Assembly (NCBI GenBank): GCA_022360655.1
Contig: JAKSCK010000050.1
Location: 62,001-126,000 of the forward strand
DNA from: Spirochaetales bacterium
Lineage (GTDB): Bacteria > Spirochaetota > Spirochaetia > DSM-2461
DNA length: 64,000 nucleotides
Reading direction: 5' to 3'
Below, piece by piece: positions 61,221 through 64,000 of this stretch (position 1 is the stretch's first letter; every line of letters begins with the position of its first letter). The notes under the pieces are model-generated. The model was not told where the DNA came from. It made no database searches and saw only the letters and a program-made list of their open reading frames with translations. Both the position numbers and the translations under genes were made by a program.

Positions 61221-61246
61221 CTTAACGGCAATCTATTGCCGCTAAG
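61221..61246. promoter_or_regulatory. Inverted repeat overlapping the gltB -10, candidate operator
   Basis: CTTAACGGCAAT, two bases, ATTGCCGCTAAG: 12-base arms with one mismatch. It covers the promoter's -10 end and transcription start, a classic repressor position. It is not the archaeal NrpR site (GGAA-N6-TTCC). Confidence 0.6.
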
Positions 61247-61274
61247 AATAGATAATCGCCATTCTCAGTGTCAA
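61245..61274 (-). promoter_or_regulatory. gltBD promoter
   Basis: On the minus strand TTGACA (61274-61269), 18-base spacer, TATTCT (61250-61245), about 45 bases before the ATG. A second possible -10, TATAAT, lies about 30 bases further upstream. Confidence 0.65.
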
Positions 61275-61388
61275 TACTCTGATATTATACGACATTTTTG
61301 CCATATAACATGAACACACCATCAACAAACCATGAACAGAATTATCACGAATGAAGAGTCTCTTTTCGAGCAATAGCACTATTTTCGT

Positions 61389-61434
61389 AAAAAAAAGGCT
61401 CAAGAACTGCCATTATTGGCAAAGTTCAAGAGCC
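61389..61434 (-). terminator. pyrG terminator
   Basis: A two-part stem (GGCTC/GAGCC, then GAACT/AGTTC, then GCCA/TGGC) closed by a TTAT loop, followed by T8 on the minus strand. Lies about 60 bases after the pyrG stop. Confidence 0.85.
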
Positions 61435-61491
61435 TTATACATCATCTGTATCTTTGAAGGAGAATTTACTGAGAATCCTCCACAAAGAGAA

Positions 61492-63084
61492 TTAGAGAAT
61501 GGCCGCAATAAAATCGCGGAAGAGAGGTCCTGCCTTCAGGGGACTCGAGGTGAATTCAGGATGAAATTGAACACCGACAGCCCAGGGATGATCAGGCCAC
61601 TCTGTGGATTCCACAAGTTGACCATCGGGTGTAAAGCCAGAAAAGATCAATCCAGAATTCACAAATTGTTCTCGCCAGGCATTATTCACTTCATAACGGT
61701 GACGATGACGTTCTTTCACCGCACCGGAGCCATATGCCTGATGAATGAGCGTTCCTTCCAGAACCTTTGATTCACTGAGACCAAGGCGCATTGTTCCACC
61801 GAATTGGGTCACATCCACCTGTTCTTCCAGAAGGGCAATAACATTATTCTCTCCATCCGGAGTGAACTCACTGCTATTGGCATCAAGAACACCAAGGACA
61901 TTTCGGGCCCATTCTATGACCTGAACCTGCATTCCCAAGCAAATCCCTAAGTAGGGAATTTTCTTCTCTCGAGCCACTCGAGCGGCCTCAACCATACCGT
62001 TGATTCCACGCTCTCCAAAACCACCTGGAATCAGGATTCCATCCACACCCTCTAAGGCTTTTTCTGCCTCTTCCGATGTTGTGAGCAACTCTGAATCAAT
62101 CTTTCGAATCTTGATGCGAACACCATTCGCAATGGCTCCATGAACCAAGGATTCATCAATGGATTTATAGGAATCACCAAGCTCGGTGTATTTCCCTACC
62201 ATGGCCACCTCAACAGTTTGCTCAGCATTCTTCCAGGTTTCTGCCACCTCAGCCCAACCACTGAAGGAATCTTTCTTGCAGGGTAAATCCAGACGATCAC
62301 ACACTACTTTATCCAACCCTTGCTGACGATAAACAACAGGAATTTCATAAATGGTGGTGGTCACATCATGGGCAGACAAAACACATTCATAATCGATATT
62401 GGTGAAATTTGCGATTTTTCGCTTCATTCCATCTTCCATCTCCGATGCAATACGACAAAGCAAGACATCTGGCTGGATTCCAATTTCACGGAGTGTTTTC
62501 ACCGAATGCTGTGTTGGTTTGGTTTTGAGTTCCCCTCCTGTGACAGTGGGGATTAGAGAGACATGAACACTTAAGGCGTTTCGCCGTGAACGTTCATGGA
62601 TGATTTGCCGAACCGCCTCGAGGAATGGAATGGACTCAATATCCCCCACAGTGCCACCAATTTCCACAATGGTGACATCAATTCCATCCTGTTCTCCCAA
62701 TGAATATATGCGTCGTTTGATTTCATCTGTGATATGGGGTACCACTTGGACACATTTCCCCAAGTAGTCACCTTTTCGCTCTTTGCGAATCACTTCCTGA
62801 TAAACTTGTCCGGTTGTGATGGAGTTTGCCGCACTCAATGGGGAGGAGGTGAACCGGGCATAATTACCCAAATCCAAATCGGTTTCTGCGCCATCGTCGG
62901 TCACAAAAACCTCACCGTGCTGATAGGGACTCATCGTCCCGGCATCAACATTCAAATAGGGGTCAATCTTAATCATGCAGACTGACAATCCCCGACTTTC
63001 CAAAAGGCTCCCAAGAGAAGAGGCCGCAATGCCCTTACCAAGACTGGAGCATACGCCGCCGGTGACGAATATGTACTTCCTCAT
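61492..63084 (-). CDS. pyrG: CTP synthase
   Basis: Converts UTP to CTP with glutamine amide nitrogen. 530 residues: synthetase domain starting KYIFVTGGVCSSLGKGIAASSLG, DPYLNVDAGTMSPYQHGEVFV, EIGGTVGDIESIPFLEA; glutaminase domain with nucleophile in PYLGICLGMQ and the catalytic His-Glu pair in VQFHPEF. The ATG has no ribosome site; a TTGACC-18-GATAAT promoter ends eight bases before it, so the mRNA is probably leaderless. It sits between gltBD and the NrpR-like gene. Confidence 0.97.
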   Translation of the reverse strand: MRKYIFVTGGVCSSLGKGIAASSLGSLLESRGLSVCMIKIDPYLNVDAGTMSPYQHGEVFVTDDGAETDLDLGNYARFTSSPLSAANSITTGQVYQEVIRKERKGDYLGKCVQVVPHITDEIKRRIYSLGEQDGIDVTIVEIGGTVGDIESIPFLEAVRQIIHERSRRNALSVHVSLIPTVTGGELKTKPTQHSVKTLREIGIQPDVLLCRIASEMEDGMKRKIANFTNIDYECVLSAHDVTTTIYEIPVVYRQQGLDKVVCDRLDLPCKKDSFSGWAEVAETWKNAEQTVEVAMVGKYTELGDSYKSIDESLVHGAIANGVRIKIRKIDSELLTTSEEAEKALEGVDGILIPGGFGERGINGMVEAARVAREKKIPYLGICLGMQVQVIEWARNVLGVLDANSSEFTPDGENNVIALLEEQVDVTQFGGTMRLGLSESKVLEGTLIHQAYGSGAVKERHRHRYEVNNAWREQFVNSGLIFSGFTPDGQLVESTEWPDHPWAVGVQFHPEFTSSPLKAGPLFRDFIAAIL

Positions 63085-63092
63085 GGGATTTC

Positions 63093-63122
63093 ATTATCCC
63101 AAATCCTCTGGGTGAGGGTCAA
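63093..63122 (-). promoter_or_regulatory. pyrG promoter, probably leaderless
   Basis: On the minus strand TTGACC (63122-63117), 18-base spacer, GATAAT (63098-63093), then eight bases to the ATG. Confidence 0.65.
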
Positions 63123-63230
63123 CGGCAGAGTTTCAAAGAGTAGAAGAAAGTCTCTAAGATTTTCCAGCTCAGCATCATTGCTCATGGTGCAAAGAAGGGA
63201 ATGGCGAAAAACGGAAGGCTTTCATATTCC

Positions 63231-63263
63231 TGGCAATTCCCAAAATAATCCTGGGAATTGCCA
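63231..63263 (-). terminator. Hairpin after the NrpR-like gene
   Basis: TGGCAATTCCCA and TGGGAATTGCCA: 12 perfect pairs around nine bases, 23 bases past the stop. No T-run follows. Confidence 0.6.
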
Positions 63264-63285
63264 TCATAAAAGATGCAACAAATCT

Positions 63286-64000
63286 CTATTTCAATCGGGA
63301 AAGACGCAGGGAAAGCTCATCTGAAGGAAAGAGCTTTTGATACTCCACCAAACCGGAGAGAGCCTTGGATTCCAGAGGAATACCCTCTTCTACTAAGGGA
63401 GCTATGGCATTCAAACCACCAGCCACCACCATTCCGGTTCGCCCATCGCCCACAGGAATGTCCAAGAGAGTCTGGCTGGGGTAACCCAGTTTCAAAAATC
63501 CACCAAGTCCCCGAGAAGAGAGTTTGGCATCGGTTTCCAATGCCAATTCCCTGGCAGAAGCCGGGATTTCTCGGAAACTGGCACCAATTAACCCATTCCC
63601 CTCACGCGCAGCCTCACCGGTTCGAGTCATCCCACTGGTGATGTACACCTCCAACGGATCAAGGCTTGTTCCATCATAACGAATGATGGCTGTAAATCGG
63701 TCTGGAGCCCTGTCATGGATTTCTAATAATCCCCCAAACACACTGGTGACAGGAATTCCAGCCTTAATGAGAGCTCCATTCATCGTAATGGAACACACCG
63801 TTCCAATTCCCATCTTCCCCGCTGGAATCACTTGGTCTCCCACCTGCTCTCCTTCATCAAGAAGAGCCATCAGCTGGCCATTGGCCAAACCAGAGGAAAA
63901 TACAGGAGGAACTAAGGCCGCCACAGCATCTCTTTGGTCCTTGCCTACCAAGGACATGTTCACCAAAACAGAGCCTTCCCCAAGAACAGGGTCAAAACTC
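63286..64000 (-). CDS. NrpR-like (DUF128) regulatory domain protein, N-terminal part outside window
   Basis: The frame is open to the window end; 237 residues are visible including the C-terminus. The pattern IGTVCSITMNGALIKAGIPVTS, SVFGGLLEIHDRAPDRFTAIIRYDGTSLDPLEV and NGLIGASFREIPASARE is that of the NrpR effector domain, known from archaeal repressors of nitrogen-assimilation genes that respond to 2-oxoglutarate. A second domain and a helix-turn-helix would lie beyond the edge. It is next to pyrG and near gltBD, so nitrogen control is plausible. Confidence 0.75.
   Translation of the reverse strand, partial: SFDPVLGEGSVLVNMSLVGKDQRDAVAALVPPVFSSGLANGQLMALLDEGEQVGDQVIPAGKMGIGTVCSITMNGALIKAGIPVTSVFGGLLEIHDRAPDRFTAIIRYDGTSLDPLEVYITSGMTRTGEAAREGNGLIGASFREIPASARELALETDAKLSSRGLGGFLKLGYPSQTLLDIPVGDGRTGMVVAGGLNAIAPLVEEGIPLESKALSGLVEYQKLFPSDELSLRLSRLK

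Noticed and set aside
61221-61246. Archaeal NrpR operator at gltB
   Set aside because: The known site is GGAA-N6-TTCC; this repeat does not contain it, so only a generic operator is claimed.
1-64000. CRISPR arrays, tRNA, rRNA, insertion sequences or prophage genes
   Set aside because: No regular direct repeats, cloverleaf, transposase motifs or phage genes were seen in either strand.

Overview
The window looks like chromosomal DNA of a free-living spirochaete of roughly balanced base composition. This is an inference from gene families: a 7TMR-DISM-type receptor fused to a SpoIIE-like domain, several predicted outer-membrane barrels behind signal peptides, a short rpoZ next to miaA, and an archaeal-type aspartyl-tRNA synthetase beside gatCAB. 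There is no rRNA, tRNA, CRISPR array, prophage or insertion sequence that I can see. Nearly all genes are compact housekeeping or transport genes, often in translationally coupled (ATGA) pairs, and most gene ends carry strong hairpins.

Layout. 1-7.3 kb: end of an amino-acid ABC importer operon (binding protein, permease, ATPase), an aminotransferase, and a heterodimeric ABC exporter. 7.4-14.6 kb: outer-membrane protein, a degenerate PsuG-like protein, a TetR regulator, a cytidylyltransferase fused to a polytopic membrane domain, nadA and an AI-2E family permease. 14.7-18.4 kb: pstSCAB phosphate importer. 18.6-26.6 kb: outer-membrane and lipoprotein genes, ackA, a DJ-1 family protein, a YfiH-type protein and a DEAD-box helicase. 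26.9-31.6 kb: 7TM/SpoIIE-like receptor, transketolase-like protein, a previously easy-to-miss 29-residue basic protein, miaA and rpoZ. 31.7-36.9 kb: small envelope proteins, a folM-folB-like pair, a frameshifted SOUL gene and rlmN. 37.1-45.9 kb: asnS, two small genes coupled to prs, a sugar nucleotidyltransferase, an SGNH hydrolase, DUF427, and a GH116 glycosidase divergent from an AraC regulator. 45.9-64 kb: aspS, gatBAC, a c-di-GMP synthesis/degradation pair, gltBD, pyrG and an NrpR-like protein cut by the window end.

The last 18 kb is glutamine-centred: GltBD makes glutamate from glutamine, GatCAB and PyrG consume glutamine amide nitrogen, and an NrpR-like protein is a candidate nitrogen regulator. 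The AspRS carries residues typical of non-discriminating enzymes, so GatCAB may make Asn-tRNA(Asn) although asnS is also present.

The most unusual observations are: a family of at least six hairpins with a conserved, unpaired GATCGA/GACCGA flank before a GACCCC stem; consensus promoters placed so that gatC, pyrG and asnS mRNAs would be leaderless; a cytidylyltransferase-membrane fusion; a receptor whose SpoIIE phosphatase domain has lost key acidic residues; a PsuG-like protein lacking the catalytic lysine; a transketolase-like protein with no diphosphate-binding domain; and a SOUL gene broken by one base in an A7 run.
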